Shown: in pieces, positions 46,171-55,863 of the stretch
Layout of the letters: each line of letters begins with the position of its first letter
How positions within the stretch are numbered: the stretch's first letter is position 1
DNA from: SHAN690 sp023262195
GTDB lineage: Bacteria > Bacteroidota > Bacteroidia > Flavobacteriales_G > Salibacteraceae
Direction: 5' to 3'
NCBI GenBank assembly: GCA_038142005.1
Contig: JAYQJE010000004.1
Location: 178,030 to 242,029 of the forward strand
DNA length: 64,000 nt
Notes under the pieces: model-generated
Database searches by the model: none
What the model was told of the DNA's origin: nothing
The model's input: the letters and a program-made list of their open reading frames with translations, nothing else
Translations under genes and position numbers: made by a program

Positions 46171-47409
46171 TTACTCGCCCTTGGATTCAAGGTTTCTAAT
46201 AATTCTCACGTAATCATCACTAAGTTTTTGAATTTGAAATGGGCGTGCATCAAACGATTCATAGTTCAGTTTTGAAATGGACTGAACAAGTGTCTGCAAA
46301 CCATCCAATACATCTTTTTTATTGGGATTACTGTGTACTCCAATTTCATGATCAACAATAAAGGCAGGCGTTTCCCCCTCTTTGGAAATAATCCAAATTG
46401 GTTTTTTCATGGAAATGTATTCACAAAACTTTGTACTAAAACTATAGGTCAAATCATCCGTTAAGAGCAACATCGCTACATCAGATTCATTGATTATTGA
46501 ACGTGCTTCTGTACCACTGACCTTGCCCAATAACTTTACTTGATTCAATTGTGATAGCAGCTCCCGCGCCTCATCGGTCATATCGCCACAAAATGTAACC
46601 TCAACAACCAGATCAGTTTCCCTTAATGCCACACACAAGGCCTTAAGACCTTGTTTTGTCTTATTGTAAAGCGTTCCGACAAATGCAATTTTTAATGTAG
46701 ATGTTGACTTTTTAGGAGATCGCGGTAAAAATTTATAATCTTCGGGATCATACCCATTGAGAATGGTATGAAACTTATCAATTCCTTGCCCATTGGAGAT
46801 ACTTTTAAAATAATCAGTCATTGGACTTGCTACACTCACGATGGCATCAAAATCATCCACAACCTGTTTTTCCTTTTCTTGCTCCACCTTTAGTCGCGTA
46901 TCTGGAAGATCAGAGTAACCAAAGGCAGTTTTGTTTGTGGTCCATGGATCTCTAAAATCGGCTATGAGCTTTAGTTCTGGAAACTCTTTTTTAAGTGGAA
47001 TTAAGTCTGCCAAATAACTGAATGGCCCAGCACTCGCAATGATCACACTCGAATTAAGGTCCTCCTTTTTTAATGCCGGAATAAGGTTGGCATGCCACAT
47101 GGATGAATGGTCATAGAAATTGCCATTGACCTGTTTTCTTAATTGATATAAGGCCAATCTATACTTAATTTTGTCTAGGATGGTTGATACACCAAAGCGA
47201 ATAACCCTCGGAAATCCAGTTTCAATTTCAACAACTTCCACACCTATTGTATCCTCTTTCCATGGTGAGCTGTTATTACGAAATGGTGCTGTATACACTT
47301 TAACATTCAACCCTTCCCTCTTGAAGTACTTCGAAAACTTTGCCCACCTCCTTCCTCCTATTCCTCCCTGTGGCGGAAACGTGAATGATATAATTATAAT
47401 CTGTCTCAA
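46171..47409 (-). CDS. Glycosyltransferase, GT4-like (GT-B fold)
   Basis: 412 residues from a TTG start overlapping the end of the preceding remnant as TTGA. N-terminus IIIISFTFPPQGGIGGRRWAKFSKYFKREGLNVKVYTAP is the acceptor loop shared by capsule/exopolysaccharide GT4 enzymes. LIADFRDPWTTNKTAFGYSDL, the DEARELLSQLNQVKLLGKVSGTEARSIINESDVAMLLL donor region and YSFSTKFCEYISMKKPIWIISKEGE follow. The usual EGxPxxxxE motif is replaced by FSTKFCEYISMKKP, typical of this subfamily. Donor unknown. Confidence 0.83.
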   Translation of the reverse strand: MRQIIIISFTFPPQGGIGGRRWAKFSKYFKREGLNVKVYTAPFRNNSSPWKEDTIGVEVVEIETGFPRVIRFGVSTILDKIKYRLALYQLRKQVNGNFYDHSSMWHANLIPALKKEDLNSSVIIASAGPFSYLADLIPLKKEFPELKLIADFRDPWTTNKTAFGYSDLPDTRLKVEQEKEKQVVDDFDAIVSVASPMTDYFKSISNGQGIDKFHTILNGYDPEDYKFLPRSPKKSTSTLKIAFVGTLYNKTKQGLKALCVALRETDLVVEVTFCGDMTDEARELLSQLNQVKLLGKVSGTEARSIINESDVAMLLLTDDLTYSFSTKFCEYISMKKPIWIISKEGETPAFIVDHEIGVHSNPNKKDVLDGLQTLVQSISKLNYESFDARPFQIQKLSDDYVRIIRNLESKGE

Positions 47410-47678
47410 CTCACTTCCGTTATCAATGGTTCAACGTAGTCTTCAAGCCCAAGTTTTTCAAAGAATTCTTCTTTTCCAAGTTTTAAAAAGTCTGAAAGCT
47501 TTGCATTAAAATTATCATCGGACACGACAATTTCATTTAGCGAGCTGGATGGCATAGGAAAACTAGAGGTCGGGCTCATAACCGAATTCTGGAAGGTAAT
47601 TCACTAAGTTAATTGTCCTTTGAACTCTGGACTAGCAAAAGGAGGATATTGATATGTAATGACTAGTACCTTTTTCAC
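47406..47678 (-). pseudogene. Degraded glycosyltransferase remnant
   Basis: From a GTG at 47678 the minus strand reads MKKVLVITYQYPPFASPEFKG and then, one frame over, TINLVNYLPEFGYEPDL: together the classic first ~45 residues of a GT4 enzyme. The donor domain is absent. A third frame then gives a 57-codon stretch (ATG at 47579) ending GKEEFFEKLGLEDYVEPLITEVS and stopping at 47406-47408, overlapping the next gene's TTG start. So an N-terminal GT4 stub is joined to an unrelated-looking C-terminal tail within 270 bp. Unlike the single-base shifts elsewhere, most of the gene is missing, so this is a true deletion scar. Confidence 0.55.
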
Positions 47679-48189
47679 GTGAGCAGTGAGATAATTTTAT
47701 CTTCAAACAACCATATGATTTGAACGAGACTTCATAAAAACGTGAATTTCGATTTATTTAGGAGCCAAAATGCAAATAATCCAATTTGTTACTCTAAATG
47801 TTAACCTACAATATTTCTTCCTAGTCATCAACTTCTCCGTATTAGCATAAAATGATCTAGTTGGATCCGTTTCAGTGGTTAACCTTTAATGGTGGTTCGC
47901 GCTAATTTTCGAAACATACTCCGATTGTAAGTTTTTAACACTCAACAAACTTAAATTCAAACCAATTTCCAGAAATTACCTCGTGTATTTATGTAATAGT
48001 TCACTTAGGAAAAAGAACGAAAGGCTTATACATAGCGAAAGCCAATCATTCGACTAGAACTCATAAAGTATCGAGCCATGTATCACTAAAAGTTTACAGG
48101 AATATCAATTCCAAACTTTAAATACCACCTTCATCCAATAATGTCAGGCAAAAATTGATATGAAAAAAGGAGCTGATTAAATTCATATG
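47679..48189. other. 511-bp AT-rich intergenic gap, no gene recognised
   Basis: The only stretch over 300 bp without a gene in the window. I found no convincing coding frame on either strand, no strong hairpin with a T run, no tRNA-like fold and no TAnnTTTG element in the expected position. It separates the nonulosonic-acid module (48190 upward) from the glycosyltransferase remnant and may be a recombination junction between polysaccharide modules. Confidence 0.6.
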
Positions 48190-48690
48190 TCAGAATTCAG
48201 ATAGGAACGTTTCCAATCTTTCAGGTCCAATGATAAGTTCAGCAAACTCACGGAAGACCCCGCTTCCACCATTTTGAGTCAAGACCACATCAACCATGTC
48301 CTTCATATATTTCGGTGCTGAAGCAGGACATGCACTAAAACCCACTTCGCGGATGATATTAATATCATTTAAGTCATCTCCGATGTAGGCTACTTGAGAC
48401 AAGGTAATGTTCATTTCTGCGCACAAACCACTGATTAATTCAAGTTTATTTTTCACACCTTGAAAGATGTGGTCAACCTTTAACTTTTCACCCCTTCGTT
48501 GGACGGCATTTGTGTGCTCGCCAGTGCAAATTGCGATAGGAATATTCAATTTCCTAAACCATAGAACACCTGCGCTATCGTAAGTGTGAAATCTTTTGAA
48601 CTCATTACCAGATTCGTCATAATACATGCTACCATCGGTCCAAACACCATCAATGTCGGTCACAACAAGCTTGGGTAAATCCTTCATCAT
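48190..48690 (-). CDS. KdsC/NeuA-C-like HAD phosphatase of nonulosonic acid synthesis
   Basis: 166 residues, the length of the HAD subfamily C0 phosphatases. The nucleophile loop is KLVVTDIDGVWTDGSMYYDESG (Asp12, Asp14), motif II is IAICTGEHTNAVQRRGEKLKVDHIFQGVKNK, and motif IV is AYIGDDLNDINIIREVGFSACP. The family dephosphorylates KDO-8-phosphate, or N-acylneuraminate-9-phosphate when it is paired with NeuB/NeuA. Because it sits three genes from neuB, a sialic-acid-type substrate is more likely than KDO. The start overlaps the methyltransferase stop by 4 bp. Confidence 0.82.
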   Translation of the reverse strand: MMKDLPKLVVTDIDGVWTDGSMYYDESGNEFKRFHTYDSAGVLWFRKLNIPIAICTGEHTNAVQRRGEKLKVDHIFQGVKNKLELISGLCAEMNITLSQVAYIGDDLNDINIIREVGFSACPASAPKYMKDMVDVVLTQNGGSGVFREFAELIIGPERLETFLSEF

Positions 48691-49445
48691 TCTAAAACAA
48701 AATAGCTTTGCATTCCACTAAATCGATTTCTCATCAGACGAACATTATTCAATCCAAAAACCTCATTAAGAGCCACTGTTTCGCCTGGAAATCCCGGATC
48801 GTTTAATTCATCAAACCCAACCACGCTTCCCTTTACCAAATGTGGTTTTATCAGCTCAAGGCAGCGCTTTGTCGGTTCATAAATATCGAAGTCAAACCAA
48901 GCAAAAGCGATGATCGTTTCTGGATGATCGTTCAAATATTCTTCTACTCTTATCGTAGCGTCCCCTTCTACTAATCGGTTCTTCTTAATGTGATTTAATG
49001 GGCATTCCGATTCATGAAAATCTAAGAGTTGTTGCAAATAGTCTTTGTATCCATCGGTCACACTGAACGCGCCTTCATGGACAGAGTCATGACTTCCATC
49101 CTTCAAGTCTACGGATGGAAATCCAGAGAACGTATCAAAACCAATAAGCTTGCGGTTATGATTGAACGGCTCATGAATTCCTCTGAGGTTGTTCAGCGTT
49201 ACTAAGTTTTGCCCCCATCTTACTCCAAACTCCATAATGACACCATGTACATTCAGAATATGGTCCATGTAAATCTGATTAAGGAACAACTGCTTCGTCA
49301 GCTCTTGCCTTTTTTCAAAAATCCCAGCGTTCATCAATAACTCTTGATCAGGAATGGGACAGTTTCGAAAAGCAGCAGCTGCCTTAACTCGCCCACTCAG
49401 CTCGCTTTCACTAGCTAATGATTTAACTATAATCTCTTTACTCAT
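48687..49445 (-). CDS. TylF/MycF-like class I SAM-dependent methyltransferase
   Basis: 252 residues. HGVIMEFGVRWGQNLVTLNNLRG is the SAM-binding loop (acidic E, GxxxG-like). KLIGFDTFSGFPSVDLKDGSHDSVHEGAFS and FAWFDFDIYEPTKRCLELIKPHLVKGSVVGFDELNDPGFPGETVALNEVFG match the macrocin O-methyltransferase (TylF) pattern with metal-binding Asp residues. It probably O-methylates a sugar in the nonulosonic-acid branch; it is flanked by neuB and the phosphatase with 4-bp overlaps on both sides. Some databases name close relatives as other enzymes, so the precise reaction is open. Confidence 0.68.
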   Translation of the reverse strand: MSKEIIVKSLASESELSGRVKAAAAFRNCPIPDQELLMNAGIFEKRQELTKQLFLNQIYMDHILNVHGVIMEFGVRWGQNLVTLNNLRGIHEPFNHNRKLIGFDTFSGFPSVDLKDGSHDSVHEGAFSVTDGYKDYLQQLLDFHESECPLNHIKKNRLVEGDATIRVEEYLNDHPETIIAFAWFDFDIYEPTKRCLELIKPHLVKGSVVGFDELNDPGFPGETVALNEVFGLNNVRLMRNRFSGMQSYFVLE

Positions 49446-50476
49446 ATTATGTTCTCTTTATAAATAATACAGTCGCATTCAATATCAGTTGCTAATATTT
49501 TACCAATCACCAAATCACGTTCAGACCAACGAAAGCCATCACCAGGCGAAAGCATATGGATATCTTCTTCTCTAATTGTGTGTCCCGCCTTAAGATCCCT
49601 TTTTGTAGCTATTGACCTTTCTAGCTTTTTGCTCGCAGATTTCGATCCCTCAGAAATAAAAATATCCTTTGTACCCATGGACATGTCTGTGAGTCGTATG
49701 TCTCTCACCATTCTGTGCACCCCTTCAGGACCAAGTGACCCCGCTTGATCGGTTCCCTTCATTCTTCGGTCGAGTGTGATATGTTTTTCAATTATGGAAG
49801 CCCCCATCGCAACAGCAGCCACAGGGGTTGCAATACCGACCGTATGATCAGAATAACCGATTCTATAACTAGAATAATTTTCTTTCAGAAAATCAATTGT
49901 CCTCAAGTTTACATTGGCCGGATGGGTCGGATATTCGGATACACAGTGCAATATAGAAATCGAGGAGTGATATCTTCCAATGACATTTAGAGCTTGATCT
50001 AACTCTGGTTTTCCTGCCATTCCCGTTGATATTATAATTGGAATTTTCGTTTCAGCTAACGCCTCTAACAAAGGCAGATTGGTGAGGTCTCTACTCGCTA
50101 CTTTGAGATAATCTGGTGTAAACAACTTTAGCAGAGACAGGCACCCAATTGCACACAGGGTTTCAACAAAATCAAGTCCTCGCTCCTTTGCATGCTTATA
50201 AACCTCAAAATGCTCATCATCTGTCAGCTCCAAAAATGCACGATGTTCTCCATAGGTCTTTCCAAAGCTATTCGGAGAATCATATGGTCTATTCATCTGA
50301 TCTGTTGACAATTCTTCACTGAGGTCTCTTTTTGTCAATTTTACCGCATCCATTCCGCGTAGGTCCAAACCAAACAACTCTTCATCAATCGGTCTCGAAA
50401 CAAGATCAATAAGAAGTTTTGCCAAATCCACACTTCCGTTGTGATTTTGACCTATTTCACCAATTAAATAGGTCAT
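49442..50476 (-). CDS. neuB: N-acetylneuraminate/legionaminate synthase family protein (NeuB-like)
   Basis: 344 residues, full length. The TIM barrel begins YLIGEIGQNHNGSVDLAKLLID, with DAVKLTKRDLSEELS, LKVASRDLTNLPLLE, IPIIISTGMA, LHCVSEYPTHPANVNLRTIDFL, IGYSDHTVGIATPVAAVAMGASIIEKHITLDR. A C-terminal SAF (antifreeze-like) domain follows (ERSIATKRDLKAGHTIREEDIHMLSPGDG). It condenses PEP with a hexosamine to make a nine-carbon 2-keto acid; which one (Neu5Ac, legionaminate or pseudaminate) cannot be read. The start overlaps the reconstructed stop of the upstream fusion gene as ATGA. Confidence 0.92.
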   Translation of the reverse strand: MTYLIGEIGQNHNGSVDLAKLLIDLVSRPIDEELFGLDLRGMDAVKLTKRDLSEELSTDQMNRPYDSPNSFGKTYGEHRAFLELTDDEHFEVYKHAKERGLDFVETLCAIGCLSLLKLFTPDYLKVASRDLTNLPLLEALAETKIPIIISTGMAGKPELDQALNVIGRYHSSISILHCVSEYPTHPANVNLRTIDFLKENYSSYRIGYSDHTVGIATPVAAVAMGASIIEKHITLDRRMKGTDQAGSLGPEGVHRMVRDIRLTDMSMGTKDIFISEGSKSASKKLERSIATKRDLKAGHTIREEDIHMLSPGDGFRWSERDLVIGKILATDIECDCIIYKENII

Positions 50477-51290
50477 GCTATTTGATATGATTTTCTGATT
50501 TTATACGGAATGGTCTTCCATTTTCCTAGATAGTCGGACAAAAAAGTACAGTCTCCTCTTCAGGTAGTTTTATGAATTTATCGGTATTCACTAGTTCAAT
50601 TCCTTCACACCCTTTTAACATATCCGATAGAGTAATTTTAGCCAGGGTTTTCCAACCGTCTCTTTCAACTGTGAAACTCTGTCGAAGTCCTCTTGATAAT
50701 CTACCGAGAAGTTAATTCGATCAAAATCGATGTTTTCTGATTCGACATCAATGCACCCCTTCACGCATTCATCATCATTTTGAACATACCATGACAAATA
50801 CTCCGATTCTAATGTAGATTCAAGTTTTAGATATAGTTTCCATAAATATTTCAAAGAAAACAACTCTGAACCCACCCCAAACGGCACATTATTTACCTTA
50901 ACATAATCCAATTCATTCTCGGTCATCAGTTTAACCATCTCATCGATCAGATCCACATCTGTCAGTGGATTATCTCCTGTAACGCGAAATACTCCAGAAA
51001 GTGAATTGGCAAGAGCGAAATCAATTAATCGATCGATCACAGATTCAGCATCACCCCGAAAAGTGGGTAATCCGGCAGATCCAAAAACCGAAACCAGTTC
51101 GTCATCGACTGCCAACTCCGAAGTACACAAAGCAGTGTAGTCAACATTTTTAGCCTGTGTTAGTCTATCATAAAGGCCTAAAATCATTGGCCTATTATCA
51201 ATTTCAAGTAAGACTTTTTCTTTAATCGTTCAGATTTTAATCTAGCGATTATGGCTATTCCATATCTTCCTTGCTCAGATATCTCTTCTA
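50473..51290 (-). CDS. SpsF-type cytidylyltransferase domain (C-terminal half of a NeuB fusion, frameshifted)
   Basis: The longest open piece is 50615-51187 (190 residues: MILGLYDRLTQAKNVDYTALCTSE...GLPTFRGDAESVIDRLIDFA...FRVTGDNPLTDVDLIDEMV...YVKVNNVPFGVGSELFS). Upstream, correcting the T run 51215-51219 gives RYGIAIIARLKSERLKKKVLLEIDNRPMILG, the nucleotide-binding N-terminus of SpsF/CMP-sugar transferases. Downstream, corrections at 50636-50639 and 50540-50545 extend the protein to a TGA at 50473-50475 overlapping neuB. No start codon lies at the domain border except a TTG, and the frame is continuous with the NeuB-like domain before it, so I read it as one bifunctional protein activating its own product with CTP. 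Confidence 0.7.
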
Positions 51291-52141
51291 TCAACTTCTC
51301 AATAGGATAGAGCCCTCATCCGCACGAAGCAATTCATAACGACCGGGGATATGCCTTTTATACATGATCGGTCTAAATAGCTTTTCATGTTCAGTAGGGT
51401 GCTTATGAAGTTTACCTAGTGCCTTCGAATAATGTTTAATATTTTGAATCATCATGGCGAATTCTTCAGGATAAAGCGAAACCTGCCAATCATAATTTCT
51501 ATTGTTTCGGCTGACAGTAATGTGCTTTTCTAGATAGTCGCAATCCTTTGCTAACAGCATGAGAGGTATCTCCGTTTTATCCGTAGAGTGGTCTGCAAAA
51601 CCCGTCTTAAATCCAAACTTTGACCTCAAGAATTCAATCGAATTTAAATTAAGTTCTTCCACTTCAGATGGATAGTTACTGTATCCTGAGAATATGGCTT
51701 CAATTTTTTCTGAACCAATGGTCTGTATGGCCCTTCGCACTTCAACCATCGTTGCGCACTGTGTTTCAAGCAAAACCTTTTCAATAGGGCTCAAGGCTAT
51801 TCGATTCAACAGTGGAAAGTTCGCAATATCGGTGGCGTGAATTTTTACCTGAAACACCCCACTTTCGATACAAAACTCTAACGATTGACTATCCAGAACG
51901 CAAGGGATCATCTCCATTTCTATTTCCGAACAATAATCAAACAATTGCCCCCACTGAGCCAATGTAAACTCGGTTGCCTTATACAATTCATACTTCTGAT
52001 AGTTGGGTGTGCAGAAATGGTCAACCTGCATCATTTGAAAGGTAAAGTAATCCGCTCCAGCGTTCTTGAAACTCGGGCGAGCTGCTTCAACATGTCCAAG
52101 GAACCTTGATGATTGAAAGCACTTTCCGCAATTATTTTCAT
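51291..52141 (-). CDS. NeuB-like nonulosonate synthase domain (N-terminal half of fusion, frameshifted)
   Basis: The open piece 51291-52034 is extended to the ATG at 52141 by correcting the GGG run at 52075-52077, giving MKIIAESAFNHQGSLDMLKQLA..SFKNAGADYFTFQMMQVDHF, a NeuB N-terminus. Also seen: QWGQLFDYCSEIEMEMIPCVLDSQSLEF, VKIHATDIANFPLLNRIA, KVLLETQCATMVEV, FSGYSNYPSEVEELNLNSIEFL, TGFADHST, DYLEKHITVSR. The usual SAF domain is missing or very short (RPIMYKRHIPGRYELLRADEGSIL). The frame then runs, with one base added near 51299, into the cytidylyltransferase domain. It is a paralogue of neuB at 49442, probably for a different sugar acid. Confidence 0.78.
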
Positions 52142-52157
52142 CGATAAAAATTAGAAT

Positions 52158-53437
52158 CTAGTTTGTAATTATTGAGTCTCTTTTGGCGAAAAAATCTACT
52201 TCATCCAACTTAACGCTCCATTCAATAAGAGCTTTCAAAGTTGAATAATTATCTGCACAAACAGACGAAATGGAAGAGTTTGGCACTGGAAACCCCTGCA
52301 TTCCCTCTGTATAAAACAAGGTCTTGTAACCGCATAGTAATCTTTCGAAAAGTACGGAACTCATGGTTCCAACTCCTACATCTGCTTGTTCAAAAATCAA
52401 TGAGCTTTTTCCTGACCGGTGTATATTTTAACCCTTTCGTTTGAACCAATAATGCTGTGGTAGTAATTCCGAGTATTCTCTATGACACTGGTGTGACGTT
52501 CTCTCGGATGTGTAAAAACAAATAGCTCCAATTGGCTGTCAGAGTCAATAATGTTAGAAAGACAGCTTAATAACGTTCGTTCAAAGTGTGGCAAACCAAA
52601 CTGCGATTCACCGTGGTCGTGGGAGGCTCTTAACCAAGAGGCGTGTGAATAATAACCGATGATGTTTTTCTTGGCTTTAGGCCGCTCCGATCGATACTTG
52701 TCGAGATAATCCGAATGCTTCGGCAGCGTATGCTTGACAATGCTAACGGTTTCCTGAAGTTTAAAATACTCATACTCATCACGATGATAAGGAGTTGAAA
52801 TTGCGATTTCATCAGCAACAATGTTACTCAGGTGTGCGGCTAATGGTACAATAGAGGGAATTTTGAAAACCCGCGCTCCCAATTTGTTGAAGACAAGGGT
52901 AGCCCAATTGCTAGCATTTGAATAGGCGGCAAAATCATATACTTTCGAAATTTCATGTTTGTAGATGAGTGAACCAATAAAATCTATCTGAACACCATAC
53001 CTAATAATCAAGGCCAAGTTGGCTCGATTCCTCAGAAAAATCGAAACAGGAACTATCCACAAACTCAACAACAGGCAGATAAAGTAACCTCTTAATTTTG
53101 AGGTGGTTGAGGCATTTTGAAAGAGTTTTTGATAGTCAATCCCAACATCGAATGGCTTGATTTGATTCGCCATACAGAACTCCCTATTGGATTTATGCGC
53201 CTGTTCGACTCCATCAATCGCTATTATTCTTCCCCAATTATCTAACTTCTTAGGAGAATTTGTGGGTGAATGCACCCATACAATGGTCCTGAACATCATT
53301 TTAAGCCCAATTAAATAGTCTGACTTTGCACTATTTGGTAAATCAAATGTGCTGTCAAATAAGAGGGTTTGTCTTGCTGTTCTATATTCCTTCTTAGAAA
53401 TCAGAAAAATTTGAAAAAGGGTCGCGATTGCTGTCAA
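52158..53437 (-). CDS. Surface carbohydrate biosynthesis protein, GT-B-like (frameshifted)
   Basis: Two pieces, 52397-53437 (346 residues, TTG start) and 52158-52400 (80 residues), join when the T run 52406-52410 is lengthened by one base: YTGQEKSSLIFEQADVGVGTMSSVLFERLLCGYKTLFY. The complete protein is about 427 residues. The C-terminal signature (disguised HP-type loop, GTMSSVLFERLL, nucleotide-binding-like) resembles capsule glycosyltransferases that add sialic-like or teichoic-type residues. The N-terminal half includes one hydrophobic segment (GYFICLLLSLWIVPVSIF, ~115-132). Immediately downstream come the nonulosonate synthases, so it may be the transferase using their CMP-sugar; this is inference. 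Confidence 0.55.
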
Positions 53438-53602
53438 AATCCTTTATTTAAGTGGCAAATGTGTTATTTATTCGTAATGCTTAATTAATTGAATCATTTT
53501 AAATGTGCGCATCGCTTCACCAAAAGATGATCATAAGAATCTTTTATTCAGCTTCAAGCAAAGTAATTGTTCTTTTGTGGGTCTAATTGGATAAAAAAGT
53601 CA

Positions 53603-54594
53603 ATGGGTAAGCGAGTTTATATCCACGTGGGTATGCCCAAAACGGGTACTACATTTTTGCAACTACAAGTATTTCCAAAATTGAAAGGAGTCGATTATTG
53701 GCAGCCTTTTAACCATCCGATGAGTTACTACTTTGAGCGCTTTGCAAATAATAACTACCTGTGCTATCCTGAAGCATGGAAGTTGAAAATTCGCGAGTAT
53801 TTAGAAGCAAGCGAAGAGAATATTCACATACTTAGTTATGAAGGTTTTTTTTGGCAGCTACAAAAACAATTACAAAAGCAACTACACCAACTCCCTCTTG
53901 CTTAAGGAATTGTTTCCAGAGGCAAAAATTATACTATCCATCCGGAATCAAATACGCTTAATTGAGAGCAACTACAGTCAAATTGTTACCGAAGGGTATG
54001 TAAGAAGCATCTATAAATACATCAATTATCATAAGGGGCGATTTTTAAATAATCGCAACGAGTCCTACGTGACCTTAAACATTGAAAGCCTCCAGTATGA
54101 CAGATACATACGGAATTATCACGAACAATTTGGAGCAAGCAACGTATTGGTTTTGCCTTTCGAGATGCTCACTAGGGCTGAAACTCAGTATCGTCAAAGA
54201 TTGGCAACTTTTCTGGGTTTGGCTGATATTTCAATAGCAGATTCGGAGAATTCTCTGGGTAGAAAAAGTCTCTTTCTAAAAATGGACTTTTAGTAAATCG
54301 AATTTTAAATAGGTTCTTTATTTGTGAGATCAATAATGGTGTAGGATTCATTCCTAAGCAACCTTATATGTTCGCACTTCAAAGAAGAAAAAACAATTTC
54401 TTATTCGCTGTACTATACTTCATTTCAAAAAGCATGCATCCACAGTTTATCGCCAAAAAATCAGTGGAGATAAGCGTAAAGGCGAAACTCACTTAACTCT
54501 AGTTGTTGTGCAAACTCTGCGCGATTTCTACTTCACGTCCAATCAAAAAACCTCGGCACTAATTAATGAAGATCTAGCCTCTTATGGTTATTAA
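53603..54594 (+). CDS. PAPS-dependent sulfotransferase (frameshifted, opposite strand to the locus)
   Basis: Reconstructed as about 330 residues from ATG 53603 (GKRVYIHVGMPKTGTTFLQLQVFP, the 5'-phosphosulfate loop). The T run 53845-53852 (one too many) shifts the first open piece (to 53905) into the second (53838-54293: ELFPEAKIILSIRNQIRLIESNYSQ, the 3'-phosphate motif; VLVLPFEMLT). Corrections at A runs 54263-54267 and 54455-54460 carry it through SLSKNGLLVNRILNRFF to a natural sulfotransferase end, LRDFYFTSNQKTSALINEDLASYGY, stop 54592-54594. It is the only plus-strand gene inside the polysaccharide locus, convergent with the glycosyltransferase downstream. Confidence 0.75.
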
Positions 54595-54607
54595 GAATTG
54601 GAGTTGC

Positions 54608-55799
54608 TCAATTGCTCAAAAAATCTGAATAGTTTCTTTCCGCATTAAAGTGTTTTTCCCAAAAATCACGCACCCCTATTCGGTAATCTACATCTCTTGT
54701 CATATTCTTCAACAAAGACTCAAGCAAAGTCGCTGATTTCTCGAGGTCAAAATCTTTTTCTATCAACCTTCCGGTTTGTTTGTTAACAATGTCAGACACC
54801 CCGCCAACATCTGTAGCCAAACAAGGAATTCCGAAGCTTGTAGATTCTTGAATTGACACGGGTAACCCTTCACTTTCACTTGTATTCACCAAAAGATCAA
54901 TGAATTCATTTTTATAGAATTTCAGGATTTCTGCATTGGGTGTAGCCCCTCTTAGCTCAACATTAATATTTGATTTTTCCTTCAAACTTTCCACCGCTTG
55001 ATGAAATCTGGCATTTGTTGAATAATTGCCATGAATATCTCCGAAATGCACCCACCTAATGCGCTCACTACAATGCATCAACATTTCAGCAATAAGGTAA
55101 AAACGCTTTACATTTCTGACATTACCCACACTCACTATCACAAATGTTTCGTTCGGGGTTTTGAGAGGACCCATGCCATGATCTTCCGTTCCTAAGTAGG
55201 CGAGATGCAATTTTCTTGAATATTGGGGATAACGTTCCTGGATATAGCGCTGCGTAAACTTGCTCACACAATAAACACCATCCAGATGGCTATACTTAAA
55301 GGCTTGAAAAGGCAGTTTGCCTGTGATTGGCTCGCGATACTCGATCACATCCCGCCCATGGGCTCTGGAATAACATAGTTTTATATACCCTCTTTTTCGA
55401 CAAGACCAACAAAAGGGCGTGGTCATTCGCCCACATAGAGTAAGATGCCTTTGCATTGTTTTGAATCAATAGCGTCTTGAGCGACTCCACCTGCATGGAC
55501 ACTTTGAGCAAAAGACTAAAGGTTTGGCGCCAACGCTTTAGGTATGAAATACTAGTATATTTTGAGCACAATTCTTTTACCAACAAGGCGCTCAATTCCC
55601 AACCGAAACGCGCAAAATGCCGCAGGCGATCTAGCCCAGAAAATGAACTTCTGATAGCTACATAATCAGCATTCGCTTTTAATGCATCATCGGGAAAATC
55701 AGAGACAAATAAAACGTTCCTCAGTTGCTTTCTTGCCCAGTCCCGTTCGTTTTGCTCGAAGGCCGTATGCTTTGGTGAGGTAAAAATGAGGTGTTTCAA
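54608..55799 (-). CDS. Family 4 glycosyltransferase (frameshifted)
   Basis: Pieces 55296-55799 (TTG start, MKHLIFTSPKHTAFEQNERDWARKQLRNVLFVSDF) and 54608-55456 join if the T run 55393-55397 is shortened by one: LVLSKRGYIKLCYSRAHGRDVIEYREP. The donor domain is clear: FVIVSVGNVRNVKRFYLIAEML, VELRGATPNAEILKFYKNEFIDLLVNTSESEGLPVSIQESTSFGIPCLATDVGGVSDIV (EGLPVSIQE is the E-x7-E motif). Total about 397 residues. Convergent with the sulfotransferase gene, 13 bp apart. Confidence 0.8.
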
Positions 55800-55863
55800 A
55801 TTAAGGTCATCTTAATTTTTCCAAATCTCTGGTTTCAGAGTAGAATTTAGGTGAATTCATATA

